Assembly: GCA_964497955.1 (NCBI GenBank)
Contig: CAZCFQ010000013.1
Location: 1-27,288, forward strand
Source: PWPR01 sp964497955
Lineage (GTDB): Bacteria; Bacillota; UBA994; PWPR01
Length of the DNA: 27,288 nt
Direction of reading: 5' to 3'
The position numbers and the translations under genes were made by a program. The notes under the pieces were generated by a model, which saw only the letters and a program-made list of their open reading frames with translations, did not search any database and was not told where the DNA came from. The first letter of the stretch is position 1. The number at the start of each line of letters is the position of its first letter. Shown here piece by piece: positions 16,002 through 24,319 of the stretch.

Positions 16002-16018
16002 GGTTAAGGAAGGTCAAG
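16002..16018. promoter_or_regulatory. Degenerate third CtsR-like tandem heptad overlapping the ribosome binding site
   Basis: GGTTAAG (16002-16008), GAA, GGTCAAG (16012-16018) keep the 10-base heptad period but deviate from consensus. The last bases run into the Shine-Dalgarno AGGAGGT at 16017-16023. It could extend CtsR occupancy or may be only a remnant. Confidence 0.45.
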
Positions 16019-16030
16019 GAGGTGCTAGCA

Positions 16031-16468
16031 ATGGCAACAATGGCGGATCTTATTGCAAGATATATACAGAAAGAGCTAGAAGAAACACAAGGACAATTAG
16101 AGTTGAGAAGAAAGGAACTGGCTGAGAAATTTGACTGCGTACCTTCTCAAATAACATATGTTCTAAAGACTAGATTTACACCCTCTAATGGTTATCATGT
16201 AGTTAGCGTTAGGGGTGGAGGTGGCTTTATTAGAATAATTGAAAAATCAATAGACGATCAAATATATAAAAAAATTGGAAATGAAATAACTGAAAAGACA
16301 GCAAGGCTTTTGCTAAAAAATCTATATGAAAGAGATATTATTACACAAGAGGAGTTTAAAATTCTCAGACCATTGGTTAGTGATTCAATCCTTGGTATAA
16401 GTGGTAAAGATGCTAATCATTTAAGGAGTAGAATGCTTAAATCAATAATAAGTTCTATATTGAGTTAA
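16031..16468 (+). CDS. ctsR: Transcriptional repressor of class III stress genes CtsR
   Basis: CtsR is a dimeric winged-helix repressor of clp genes. Heat inactivates it through its glycine-rich wing, and McsB/ClpC remove it. The protein is 145 residues from ATG 16031. The N-terminal HTH contains EKFDCVPSQITYVLKTRFT and the wing is R61-GGGG-FIRI, the region where arginine phosphorylation abolishes DNA binding in Geobacillus. The C-terminal dimerisation helix domain follows. The start is set by AGGAGGT at 16017-16023. The frame also offers GTG 16022, which overlaps that ribosome site, and ATG 16040, which is too far. First gene of the operon, 13 bases before mcsA. Confidence 0.96.
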   Translation: MATMADLIARYIQKELEETQGQLELRRKELAEKFDCVPSQITYVLKTRFTPSNGYHVVSVRGGGGFIRIIEKSIDDQIYKKIGNEITEKTARLLLKNLYERDIITQEEFKILRPLVSDSILGISGKDANHLRSRMLKSIISSILS

Positions 16469-16481
16469 TGGAGGTGGAAAG

Positions 16482-16979
16482 ATGAAGTGTCAAAGATGCA
16501 ATATAAATGAAGCATCAGTTAAGGTTGTTAGGATTATTAATGGAAATAAACAAGAAATATACCTTTGTGAGCAATGTGCAAAAGAAGAAAATGCATTCTC
16601 ATTTAGCAATCAAGGTTTTTCAGTATCAGATTTTTTAACTAGTTTCATGGGATTCAACCCTACAAAGCATGTTTACGAACAAGAATTAACAGAACCTACA
16701 TGTGATAAGTGTAATATGACTTGGAGTGATTTTAGAAAGACAAGCCGGCTTGGGTGTGATCAATGCTATGAAGCATTTAAAGACAGATTGATGCCTATGA
16801 TTAGGCAGATTCATGGGCATACTGAACATCAAGGACATACTCCTCCACTTGAAGGATTACAAAAAATACACAAATTAAAAAAACTAAAAGATAAATTACA
16901 AATTGCAATTATAGGTGAAAGATATGAAGATGCTGCAAAGATAAGAGATGAAATCAAAGAAATTGAGGGGGATAAGTAA
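16482..16979 (+). CDS. mcsA: McsA, zinc-binding activator of McsB
   Basis: McsA binds zinc and activates the protein-arginine kinase McsB. It also helps deliver substrates and CtsR to ClpC. The 165-residue protein has two four-cysteine zinc modules: C3/C6 with C29/C32, and C74/C77 with C92/C95. A C-terminal UVR motif at about residues 127-162 (LKKLKDKLQIAI, then ERYEDAAKIRDEIKEIE) follows, a motif also present in the ClpC middle domain. Shine-Dalgarno GGAGGTGG lies before ATG 16482. The stop and the mcsB start share a base (TAATG). Confidence 0.95.
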   Translation: MKCQRCNINEASVKVVRIINGNKQEIYLCEQCAKEENAFSFSNQGFSVSDFLTSFMGFNPTKHVYEQELTEPTCDKCNMTWSDFRKTSRLGCDQCYEAFKDRLMPMIRQIHGHTEHQGHTPPLEGLQKIHKLKKLKDKLQIAIIGERYEDAAKIRDEIKEIEGDK

Positions 16980-18022
16980 TGCAAGAAGTAAAAAGTGCTT
17001 GGATAGATTCTGCTAGTGATAAAGATAGTATAGTTGTTAGTAGTAGAATTAGAATTGCTAGAAATCTAGCAGATTTTTCTTTTCCTTCAAAAATATCAAG
17101 AGATGATAGTTTAATTTTAAGAGATTCTTTGTATAAAATATTTAATAATGATGAAAAAATGAAAAGCATTAATATCCAAGAATATAGTGATATTGACAAG
17201 CAAAATTTAGTTGACAAAAGATTGATAAGCCCTCAATTTGCGAAAATAAATGATATTAACACAGGCCTTTTAGTTAATGATAAAGGGAGCTTAAGTGTGA
17301 TGATTAATGAAGAGGACCATCTAAGAATACAGTCAATAAAACCTGGATTGAAGTTAAATGAATGTTATGATGAAACGAATGCGCTAGACGTATTTTTAGA
17401 GTCAAAAGTAAAATATGCATATGATTCTCAACTTGGCTATTTGACTTCATGTATCACTAATATAGGTACAGCTTTAAGAGCTTCAGTGATGTTACATTTG
17501 CCTGCATTGGTCATAACTAATAATATATCAAAATCACTAAATGCAATTGCTAAACTTGGATTTGTAGCAAGAGGAGTCTATGGTGAAGGTAGTGAAACAC
17601 TAGGTAATATGTTTCAAATCAGCAATCAAATAACACTTGGAAGAAACGAAGAAGAAATAATATCAAATTTAAACAACATTATTACAAGCTTAGTAGAGCA
17701 AGAAAAAAAAGCTAGACAATATCTAAAAGATGAGTACAACCTCACCATAGAAGATCAGGTAGGTAGAGCTTTAGGAATATTAAAGTATAGTAAAAAAATT
17801 AGTAGTGGAGAGGCTATGAAGCTACTATCAGATTTAAGAATAGGGTTTGAAATGAAGTTGTTAAAAGAAATTAATATTAAGTTGATTAATGAATTGATTT
17901 ATAAAATTCAACCTGCATCATTAGAAAAAGAGATTAAAGAAGGAATGAGCTCTTCTGATAGAGATATCTTTAGAGCTAGAATATTAAGAGAAAAGTTAAA
18001 GGGAGTTGAACTAAATGATTGA
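16979..18022 (+). CDS. mcsB: Protein-arginine kinase McsB
   Basis: McsB phosphorylates arginine side chains, tagging CtsR and misfolded proteins for ClpCP degradation. The 347-residue protein has the phosphagen-kinase catalytic fold. It shows SSRIRIARN (21-29), NEEDHLRI, the LTSC segment followed by NIGTALRASVMLHLPAL, and RGVYGEGS with the guanidino/ATP loop. The C-terminal domain contains R328-D329-I-F-R332-A333, matching the RDxxRA phospho-arginine pocket that tunes McsB activity in B. subtilis. Translation is coupled at both ends: TAATG with mcsA and an 8-base overlap with clpC. The counteracting phosphatase YwlE is encoded at 8858. Confidence 0.97.
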   Translation: MQEVKSAWIDSASDKDSIVVSSRIRIARNLADFSFPSKISRDDSLILRDSLYKIFNNDEKMKSINIQEYSDIDKQNLVDKRLISPQFAKINDINTGLLVNDKGSLSVMINEEDHLRIQSIKPGLKLNECYDETNALDVFLESKVKYAYDSQLGYLTSCITNIGTALRASVMLHLPALVITNNISKSLNAIAKLGFVARGVYGEGSETLGNMFQISNQITLGRNEEEIISNLNNIITSLVEQEKKARQYLKDEYNLTIEDQVGRALGILKYSKKISSGEAMKLLSDLRIGFEMKLLKEINIKLINELIYKIQPASLEKEIKEGMSSSDRDIFRARILREKLKGVELND

Positions 18023-20462
18023 CAGATTTTCTTCAACAGCAAGAAAAGTCGTAATGAAAGCACAAGAAGAATCAAATATGATGAATCACAATCTTATAGG
18101 TACAGAACATCTATTGATTGGCTTAATCGCAATTGAAGAAGGACTAGCATCAAAAGCTTTAAAAAGTGTTGGCCTAACTTATGATAGAGTTAAGAAAAAA
18201 GTGCTCGAAATGATAGGATTAGGACAAGAAAGTACAAAGAGTAATAAAATGCCACCTCAAGCTATAGCAATAACACCTAGAGTTAAGAAGGTTTTTGAGT
18301 TAGCAACATTAGCTGCTCAGAAGTTAAATCATAGCCATATTGGTACAGAACATTTGCTTATGGGTTTAATAAATGAAGGTGAAGGTGTAGCTCTTAGAAT
18401 AATGAAAGATTTGGGTGCGGATCAACAAAAAATTAAACAAGAGCTAATGAAACTACTTCAATCAGCTCCACAGCAACAAGGATTAGGGCAGAATATGGCA
18501 CAGTCTGAGGATAGTGTTATGAACTTTGGCAGAGATTTGACTAAAGCAGCAAAAAAAGGAATGTTAGACCCTGTTATAGGAAGAGAAAAGGAAATAGCAA
18601 GAGTAACACAAATACTATCAAGGAGAACAAAAAACAATCCTGTTTTGATAGGAGATCCAGGCGTTGGCAAGACAGCGATAGTTGAAGGGTTGGCTCAAAG
18701 AATTGCAGATGGACAAGTACCAGAGTTATTAAAGGATAAAAGAGTATTTGCATTTGATATGGGAGCATTAGTTGCTGGGACAAAATATCGTGGTGAGTTT
18801 GAAGATCGATTGAAAAAAGTTATAGATCAGTTAACAGAATCTAAAGATACAATCTTATTTGTTGACGAGTTGCATACAATGGTAGGAGCAGGTGGTGCTC
18901 AAGGAGCAATTGATGCTTCTAACATGTTAAAGCCTGCTTTAGCAAGAGGCGAACTTCAAATGATAGGTGCGACAACTTTAGATGAATATAGAAAGCATGT
19001 TGAAAAGGATGCAGCGCTGGAGAGAAGATTCCAGCCAGTAGATGTCGATGAACCTAGTGTAGATGAAACCTATGAAATACTTGTAGGTATTAGAGATAAG
19101 TATGAAGCACATCACAAAGTAGAGATAACAGATGAAGCTTTAAAAAGTGCAGCAAACCTATCAGACAGATACATCTCCGATAGATTTTTGCCTGATAAAG
19201 CAATAGACTTAGTTGATGAAGCTGCTTCTAAAGTTAGATTAGCAAATTCTATTATTCCACCAGATTTAACTGGTATAGAACAAGAATTATCTAAAATTAA
19301 ATCAGACAAAATGGCAGCTATAGAAGAACAAGACTTTGAAAAAGCAGCGACACTTAGGGATAAAGAAGAAGAGTATAGCAAAAAGTTAGAAGATCTTAAA
19401 AAAGACTGGGAAAAAGAGAAAGCATCAAATGATACAAAAGTTACTTCTGAGGATATTGCAATGATAGTTTCTGAGTGGACTGGTATCCCAGTATCAAAGA
19501 TGGAGCAATCAGAAACAGAAAAACTCTTAAACTTAGAAGATGTCTTACATGAAAGGGTAATAGGACAAGATGAAGCAATAAAAGCTGTATCACAAGCAGT
19601 TAGAAGAGCAAGATCTGGTCTTAAAGATCCAAAAAGACCTATCGGTTCATTTATCTTCTTAGGACCAACAGGTGTAGGGAAAACTGAACTTGCAAAAACT
19701 TTAGCAGAAGCTCTATTTGGTGAAGAAGATGCTATGATTAGAATAGATATGTCCGAGTACATGGACAGATTTAATGTCTCTAGATTAGTTGGAGCACCTC
19801 CAGGATATGTCGGATATGAGGAAAGTGGACAGTTAACTGAAAGTGTTAGAAGAAGACCTTATTCGGTAGTTTTATTAGATGAGATTGAAAAGGCTCATCC
19901 TGAAGTATTTAACATTTTACTACAGGTATTAGAGGACGGAAGACTAACAGACTCACAAGGTCGTGTAGTAGACTTTAGAAATACCGTAGTTATTATGACT
20001 TCAAATATAGGTGCTCAAGAATTAGGTATGAAAAATAAACTTGGATTTAAAGCTGAAGAAATTAATTCAGATAGTGGATATGATGAGATGAAAAAGGACA
20101 TTTTAAGTGAAATGAGAAAACGTTTTAGACCTGAGTTTATTAATAGACTTGATGAGGTTATCGTTTTCCATATGCTTGAAAAAGAACACTTAGAGCAAAT
20201 AGTCAATCTCATGATGGAAGATCTTTTTGAAAGATTAAGCGAAATGGAAATTGAGATAGACATAGATCAATCTGGTCTAAACTTATTAGTTGATCAAGGT
20301 TATGATTCTGATTATGGCGCAAGGCCACTTAGAAGAATAATCAGAAGGAAAATTGAGAATCCACTTTCAGAAATGATTTTAGCTAAAGAGGTTCAAGAAG
20401 GTAGTAAAGTTACAATAAGTGCTGATAAAGATAATAATGAGTTCAAATTTGAAGTAGAATAG
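18015..20462 (+). CDS. clpC: ATP-dependent Clp protease ATP-binding subunit ClpC
   Basis: ClpC is a HSP100 unfoldase that feeds phospho-arginine-tagged or adaptor-bound proteins to ClpP. The 815 residues show two N-terminal Clp repeats (about 1-145), AAA1 with Walker A GDPGVGKT (213-220) and Walker B LFVDE (281-285), a middle domain with a UVR motif (about 425-462), AAA2 with Walker A GPTGVGKT (550-557), and the C-terminal D2-small domain. A KLGF loop near residue 675 is the expected ClpP-docking tripeptide. The start at 18015 overlaps the end of mcsB by 8 bases and has GGGAG at 18001-18005. It is the last gene of the CtsR operon, and a terminator follows directly. Confidence 0.98.
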   Translation: MIDRFSSTARKVVMKAQEESNMMNHNLIGTEHLLIGLIAIEEGLASKALKSVGLTYDRVKKKVLEMIGLGQESTKSNKMPPQAIAITPRVKKVFELATLAAQKLNHSHIGTEHLLMGLINEGEGVALRIMKDLGADQQKIKQELMKLLQSAPQQQGLGQNMAQSEDSVMNFGRDLTKAAKKGMLDPVIGREKEIARVTQILSRRTKNNPVLIGDPGVGKTAIVEGLAQRIADGQVPELLKDKRVFAFDMGALVAGTKYRGEFEDRLKKVIDQLTESKDTILFVDELHTMVGAGGAQGAIDASNMLKPALARGELQMIGATTLDEYRKHVEKDAALERRFQPVDVDEPSVDETYEILVGIRDKYEAHHKVEITDEALKSAANLSDRYISDRFLPDKAIDLVDEAASKVRLANSIIPPDLTGIEQELSKIKSDKMAAIEEQDFEKAATLRDKEEEYSKKLEDLKKDWEKEKASNDTKVTSEDIAMIVSEWTGIPVSKMEQSETEKLLNLEDVLHERVIGQDEAIKAVSQAVRRARSGLKDPKRPIGSFIFLGPTGVGKTELAKTLAEALFGEEDAMIRIDMSEYMDRFNVSRLVGAPPGYVGYEESGQLTESVRRRPYSVVLLDEIEKAHPEVFNILLQVLEDGRLTDSQGRVVDFRNTVVIMTSNIGAQELGMKNKLGFKAEEINSDSGYDEMKKDILSEMRKRFRPEFINRLDEVIVFHMLEKEHLEQIVNLMMEDLFERLSEMEIEIDIDQSGLNLLVDQGYDSDYGARPLRRIIRRKIENPLSEMILAKEVQEGSKVTISADKDNNEFKFEVE

Positions 20463-20472
20463 AATGTTTCTC

Positions 20473-20503
20473 AAAAGATGGGTTTTATGCCCATCTTTTT
20501 TTT
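20473..20503 (+). terminator. Intrinsic terminator of the ctsR-clpC operon
   Basis: AAAAGATGGG (20473-20482), a 7-base loop, and CCCATCTTTT (20490-20499) run into a T stretch to 20503. A classical stem with U-tract, 10 bases after the clpC stop. Confidence 0.92.
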
Positions 20504-20528
20504 GTCTTACTTTTTAAGTGAAAAAAAG

Positions 20529-20534
20529 ATATAA
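20529..20534 (+). promoter_or_regulatory. Probable -10 box of the radA promoter
   Basis: A perfect TATAAT lies 19 bases before the radA ATG, just after the clpC terminator. No good -35 is at the right distance: TTGTCT (20502-20507) is 21 bases away, and TTACTT (20507-20512) is at 16 bases but poor. If real, the leader is very short. Confidence 0.4.
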
Positions 20535-20553
20535 TGATTTTGGGAGTGATTTT

Positions 20554-21924
20554 ATGGCTAAGAAAAAAACAGTTTATATGTGTAATGAGTGCGGAGCAGA
20601 ATTTCCAAGATGGTCTGGAAGGTGTAGTGCCTGTAACAGTTGGAATACTTTAGTTGAAATGAAGGTAGGAAAATCCAAAAAAAGCACTACTCATATGGCT
20701 GGTCATAAAAGCAAACCTACTGTTTTGAATCAACTACAGTCTGGGAATGAAATAAGATTTAGTAGTGGTATTAAAGAACTCAATAGGGTTTTAGGTGGGG
20801 GAATAGTCCCTGGCGAAATGATCTTAATAGGTGGGGAACCGGGCATAGGTAAATCTACACTTTTGTTACAAATGGCGATTTCTTTATCAAAAAATGGTTT
20901 AAAAGTTTTATATACAACAGGTGAAGAATCTTTACAGCAAGTTAAAATGAGAGCAGAAAGACTAAATGGCGCTAATGAAGAGATTATTCTTTTAGCTGAA
21001 ACTGATGTTGATATTTTATTAAGTCACGTGAAACAGCTAAAACCACAAATAGTAATAGTTGACTCTATTCAAACAATGGTTAGTGAAGATTTGGGTTCTG
21101 CTCCTGGTACTGTTAGCCAAGTTAGAGAGTGTGCAGGGCAAATGGTAAGGTTTGGCAAAACTAATGATACATCTTTCTTTATCGTTGGACATGTTACAAA
21201 GGAAGGTTCTATAGCTGGTCCAAGGGTATTAGAGCATATGGTTGACTGTGTTTTATATTTTGAAGGAGATAGCCAAAATGCTTTTAGGGTTTTAAGAGCA
21301 GTTAAAAATAGATTTGGCTCTACAAATGAGATTGGTGTATTTACTATGGAAGCAAACGGATTATTAGAAGTAGAAAACCCTTCTGCCGTTTTGTTAAAGA
21401 GAAGAGGTAAAGCGACAATAGGCTCAACAGTTACAGCTGCACTAGAAGGCACTAGGCCTGTCTTAGTTGAAATACAATCACTACTGACTGAAACCGCTTA
21501 TGGAAATCCTAGAAGGATGACAAATGGGCTTGATTATAACCGAGTTGCTATGTTGATGGCAGTACTTCAGAAAAAAGGGGGAGTATACTTAAGCCAACAA
21601 GATGCTTATGTAAATGCTATTGGTGGTATAAAAGTAAATGAACCTGCAGCAGATTTGGCAATTTCAATATCAATTTTTTCTAGCTTACATGATATTCCAG
21701 TTGATCCAAGATTGGTTGCGGTTGGTGAGGTCGGATTAACTGGAGAAATTCGGAATGTTAATCAAATAAGTCTAAGAATAGCAGAAGCAGAGAAAATGGG
21801 TTTTCAAAAGTGTTTAATACCAGAACAAAGTATGGATAACTTACGTGTAAACTCATCAATAGAAATAATACCAGTTAGTGATATATCTCAAGCAATAAAA
21901 GAAATAAACCGGCTAAGAAAATAG
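20554..21924 (+). CDS. radA: DNA repair protein RadA (Sms)
   Basis: RadA is a RecA-like helicase acting in recombination-intermediate processing and, in competent bacteria, transformation. The protein is 456 residues from ATG 20554. An N-terminal C4 zinc finger (C10, C13, C24, C27) is followed by the RecA-type ATPase with Walker A GGEPGIGKS (93-101), the RadA-specific KNRFG motif (251-255) and a C-terminal Lon-protease-like domain (DLAISISIFSS, then VGEVGLTGEIR). The frame opens earlier at 20518, but GGGAGTG just before 20554 and the zinc finger position favour the later ATG. It stands next to clpC as in most Firmicutes. Its stop codon lies inside a hairpin used by the convergent gene. Confidence 0.97.
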   Translation: MAKKKTVYMCNECGAEFPRWSGRCSACNSWNTLVEMKVGKSKKSTTHMAGHKSKPTVLNQLQSGNEIRFSSGIKELNRVLGGGIVPGEMILIGGEPGIGKSTLLLQMAISLSKNGLKVLYTTGEESLQQVKMRAERLNGANEEIILLAETDVDILLSHVKQLKPQIVIVDSIQTMVSEDLGSAPGTVSQVRECAGQMVRFGKTNDTSFFIVGHVTKEGSIAGPRVLEHMVDCVLYFEGDSQNAFRVLRAVKNRFGSTNEIGVFTMEANGLLEVENPSAVLLKRRGKATIGSTVTAALEGTRPVLVEIQSLLTETAYGNPRRMTNGLDYNRVAMLMAVLQKKGGVYLSQQDAYVNAIGGIKVNEPAADLAISISIFSSLHDIPVDPRLVAVGEVGLTGEIRNVNQISLRIAEAEKMGFQKCLIPEQSMDNLRVNSSIEIIPVSDISQAIKEINRLRK

Positions 21925-21932
21925 CCGGTTTA
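21905..21932 (-). terminator. Hairpin overlapping the radA stop, probably terminating the minus-strand gene
   Basis: TAAACCGGCTA (21905-21915), a 6-base loop, and TAGCCGGTTTA (21922-21932) form an 11-bp perfect stem. On the minus strand it is followed by TTTCTTTTATT, a U-rich tail. On the plus strand no U-tract follows. It overlaps the last six codons of radA and its TAG stop. Confidence 0.75.
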
Positions 21933-21937
21933 AGTAC

Positions 21938-22336
21938 TTATGAAAGTCTATAAATCCCAAATGTATCCATGCGTTCTTGTTCTTTCTCAATAATATCGTT
22001 AAAATCCATATCAAATGTGTTAATTAGTGCAAAAAAATAGAACAAGCTTCTACCCATTTCGCTTTCTATAGTCTCTTTACAAGAAGAACAAAGATTACCT
22101 TCCAGATGGTTATCCATATAGTCTTTAAGTTCATGGTATGAACTAATCTCTTCAGGTATTTCACTGAGTTCGCTGTTAATTTTGATGCACCCACAGCTAG
22201 TCGCTGCTTTTGCTATTGCTCGGTTCAACCTTGCATTTGCTTCTTGTAGCTTTGATGTAATGTCTAAAACACTCCGATGCCTGATTAAGTTCTCATCTAC
22301 TGTTTCTTGGAACTTAGAGCAATCTGTCTTTTTCAT
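21938..22336 (-). CDS. Conserved-looking small cysteine-containing protein, function unknown
   Basis: From ATG 22336 this encodes about 132 residues, soluble and mostly helical, with no signal peptide or membrane segment. The start is supported by AGAGGTGG a few bases upstream and by a consensus promoter. Five cysteines stand out: C6, a C48-G-C50 pair, and C83-x-x-C86, with H77 nearby. This suggests a metal site, but no known family motif is certain. I recall similar clostridial proteins near radA/disA/yacL, sometimes filed under DUF1573, but this is from memory and weak. The gene is convergent with radA and divergent from yacL, and interrupts the usual radA-disA-yacL order. No function is proposed. 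Confidence 0.82.
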   Translation of the reverse strand: MKKTDCSKFQETVDENLIRHRSVLDITSKLQEANARLNRAIAKAATSCGCIKINSELSEIPEEISSYHELKDYMDNHLEGNLCSSCKETIESEMGRSLFYFFALINTFDMDFNDIIEKEQERMDTFGIYRLS

Positions 22337-22367
22337 AATTCCACCTCTCATCCCAATACTTATTAAA

Positions 22368-22397
22368 ATTATACTTATCATCTTTAGGGTATGTCAA
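22368..22397 (-). promoter_or_regulatory. Consensus sigma-A promoter of the minus-strand small protein gene
   Basis: Read on the minus strand: perfect TTGACA (22397-22392), an 18-bp spacer and perfect TATAAT (22373-22368). The -10 box lies about 31 bases before the ATG at 22336. It is one of the two best promoter matches in the window. Confidence 0.85.
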
Positions 22398-22564
22398 TTA
22401 TTTTGAAAATTTATTGCTTTATTTCACTAATCTTACTAATATTAGATGTATAATAGATATGTATTAAACTTTTATAGATAAAATAATTCGATAATCGATA
22501 TATTTCTTTTATTATGAATAAATATCATTTATAATGTACTTTGTATACGAAATGAGGTGATATA
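22398..22564 (+). promoter_or_regulatory. AT-rich intergenic region with probable yacL promoter and two short palindromes
   Basis: This 167-bp gap contains a perfect TATAAT at 22530-22535, 29 bases before the yacL start, with only a T-rich -35 region (about 22507-22512). Another TATAAT lies at 22449-22454. Two small palindromes are visible: CTAATATTAG (22436-22445) and TCGAT-A-ATCGA (22488-22498). No RNA gene or ORF was recognised. The role of the palindromes is unknown, and AT richness makes chance matches likely. Confidence 0.4.
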
Positions 22565-23629
22565 GTGAAACTCGTGCGATTTTTAATAGCTCTCCTAGGA
22601 TTACTCTTAGGATATCAATTAACAAATAACGCAACTCCATGGATTCTAAGCTTATTAGAAATTGGAGCAACTGATTTATGGGTAGTTGGTGTTAGTGCAC
22701 TGGGTGGCCTTATTATAGCAATTATACTATATCTAATATCTCCATATTTTTTCCAACAGATTGTTTACGTTGTAGACGCTGTAGATTTAAAATTTCAAAA
22801 AACTCCAATGATAGACATTGCTGTAAGTATTGGAGGACTAGTTGCGGGTTTAATCTTAGCTAATCTTTTAACAATACCATTACTGAGAATACCAATAGTT
22901 GGTGCTTATCTTCCAGTTATTGCGAATGTTATATTGGGGTACTTTGGATTAATGATTGCTTGGAAAAAAAGAGATGACTTGTCATCAACTTTTGGCCAAA
23001 GAAGCAGTATTAAATCAAAAAAAGATTCATCATCTGCAAAAGTGAAAGTACTAGATACTTCTGTTATTATTGATGGTAGGATAGCGGACATTTGCGAAAC
23101 GGGTATAATAGAAGGTATCATTGGAATACCTGTGTTTGTGTTGCATGAATTGCAACACATTGCAGATAGTGAAGATAATCAGAGAAGAAATAGAGGACGT
23201 AGAGGATTGGATGTATTAAATAGAATGCAAAAACACCTTGGAACACAGGTGAAAATATTTGAAAGAGATTTTCCAGAGATTCAAGAGGTGGATAGTAAAC
23301 TAGTTGCTTTAGCTCAATCTTTAGATGCTACAATTATTACTAATGACTATAATTTAAATAAAGTTTGCAGAGTTCACAATATCCCAGTCCTTAATATAAA
23401 TGAGTTAGCAAATGCAGTTAAGCCAGTTGTTTTACCAGGCGAGAGAATGCAAGTTCTTATTATTAAAAGCGGTAAAGAAAGAAATCAGGGTGTTGGATAC
23501 TTAGATGATGGTACCATGATAGTAGTTGAAGAAGGTAAGCATCATATGAATGAAGCAATAGAAGTTGAGGTAACAAGTGTCTTACAAACTGCTGCTGGTA
23601 GAATGATTTTTGCAAAAATTCCAAATTAG
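22565..23629 (+). CDS. PIN/TRAM-domain membrane protein (YacL family)
   Basis: The 354-residue protein has about four N-terminal membrane segments (about residues 1-22, 38-60, 80-100, 110-132). A PIN nuclease-fold domain begins with VLDTSVIIDGR (D164) and contains the acidic residues in VLHELQHIADSED and ATIITNDYNLN. A C-terminal TRAM domain ends the protein (GERMQVLIIKSGKERNQGVGYLDDGTMIVVEE region). PIN domains are metal-dependent RNases and TRAM domains bind RNA, but the exact cellular role of YacL is not settled. It starts at GTG 22565 with GAGGTG at 22554-22559. The position between radA and ispD matches B. subtilis yacL, and ispD follows directly. Confidence 0.94.
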   Translation: MKLVRFLIALLGLLLGYQLTNNATPWILSLLEIGATDLWVVGVSALGGLIIAIILYLISPYFFQQIVYVVDAVDLKFQKTPMIDIAVSIGGLVAGLILANLLTIPLLRIPIVGAYLPVIANVILGYFGLMIAWKKRDDLSSTFGQRSSIKSKKDSSSAKVKVLDTSVIIDGRIADICETGIIEGIIGIPVFVLHELQHIADSEDNQRRNRGRRGLDVLNRMQKHLGTQVKIFERDFPEIQEVDSKLVALAQSLDATIITNDYNLNKVCRVHNIPVLNINELANAVKPVVLPGERMQVLIIKSGKERNQGVGYLDDGTMIVVEEGKHHMNEAIEVEVTSVLQTAAGRMIFAKIPN

Positions 23630-23638
23630 GTGAAAAAC

Positions 23639-24319
23639 ATGAGTATAAGTGCAATTATATTAGCAGGTGGACAAGGTTCAAGAATGAACTTAAATAAAAA
23701 TAAAGTATACTTAGAGATAGGAGATCATTTAGTAATCGATTATTCACTGAATGTATTTAATCAAATAGAAGAAGTAAGTGAGATTATTTGTGTTTATAGA
23801 AGTGGTGAACGTAGCTTCTTAGAGCAAAGGGTTAATAAAATTGTAACTAATAAAAATATAAAGTATATTAATGGAGGCAGGGAAAGAAAAGATTCTGTCT
23901 CTAATGCTTTAAAAATAGTAAACTCCAAAAATGACTTTTTTTTAGTTCATGATGGAGCAAGACCTTTTATTACAAAAGATTTTATATTATCTCTGATCAA
24001 AAGTGTAAAAATTTATGGAGCAGTTATACCAGGGGTTGCCATAAAAGATACAATCAAAATGATAGATAAAGGCATTGTAGATAAGACATTAGATAGGCCA
24101 AAATTAGTAGCTATACAGACGCCACAGATTTTTAACATAAAGCATAAAGGGCACCTAATCGAGCCAAAAGCAAAAGGAACAGATGATTCTTCTTTTATTG
24201 AAAAAAACAATGATGTAAGGTTAGTTGAAGGTTTAAGATATAATATAAAAATTACAACAAGAGAAGATATGTGGCTTGCTAATTGCATAGTCAGAAAGGT
24301 GGCAGAGTTTAATTGGTAA
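23639..24319 (+). CDS. ispD: 2-C-methyl-D-erythritol 4-phosphate cytidylyltransferase
   Basis: IspD couples MEP with CTP to CDP-methylerythritol in non-mevalonate isoprenoid synthesis. The 226-residue protein has the nucleotidyltransferase loop LAGGQGSRM with a lysine-rich follow-up (NKNKVYLEIG), VHDGARPFI, and the IPGVAIKDTIKM strand. TPQIFN and the acidic DDSSFIE are also present. ATG 23639 is preferred over GTG 23630, because AGGTG overlapping the yacL stop gives 6-base spacing and the protein then begins MSISAIILAGG. It overlaps the ispF-mrnC start by 7 bases. Confidence 0.94.
   Translation: MSISAIILAGGQGSRMNLNKNKVYLEIGDHLVIDYSLNVFNQIEEVSEIICVYRSGERSFLEQRVNKIVTNKNIKYINGGRERKDSVSNALKIVNSKNDFFLVHDGARPFITKDFILSLIKSVKIYGAVIPGVAIKDTIKMIDKGIVDKTLDRPKLVAIQTPQIFNIKHKGHLIEPKAKGTDDSSFIEKNNDVRLVEGLRYNIKITTREDMWLANCIVRKVAEFNW

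Noticed and set aside
15929..16018. Short-spaced repeats as a CRISPR-like array
   Set aside because: The units are 7-base heptads with 3-base spacing matching the CtsR operator rule, far too short for CRISPR repeats and spacers.
19112..19762. A 216-codon open frame on the minus strand inside clpC
   Set aside because: It lies wholly antisense to a confident ClpC, has the Ser/Leu/Ile-rich composition of a shadow frame and no ribosome binding site.
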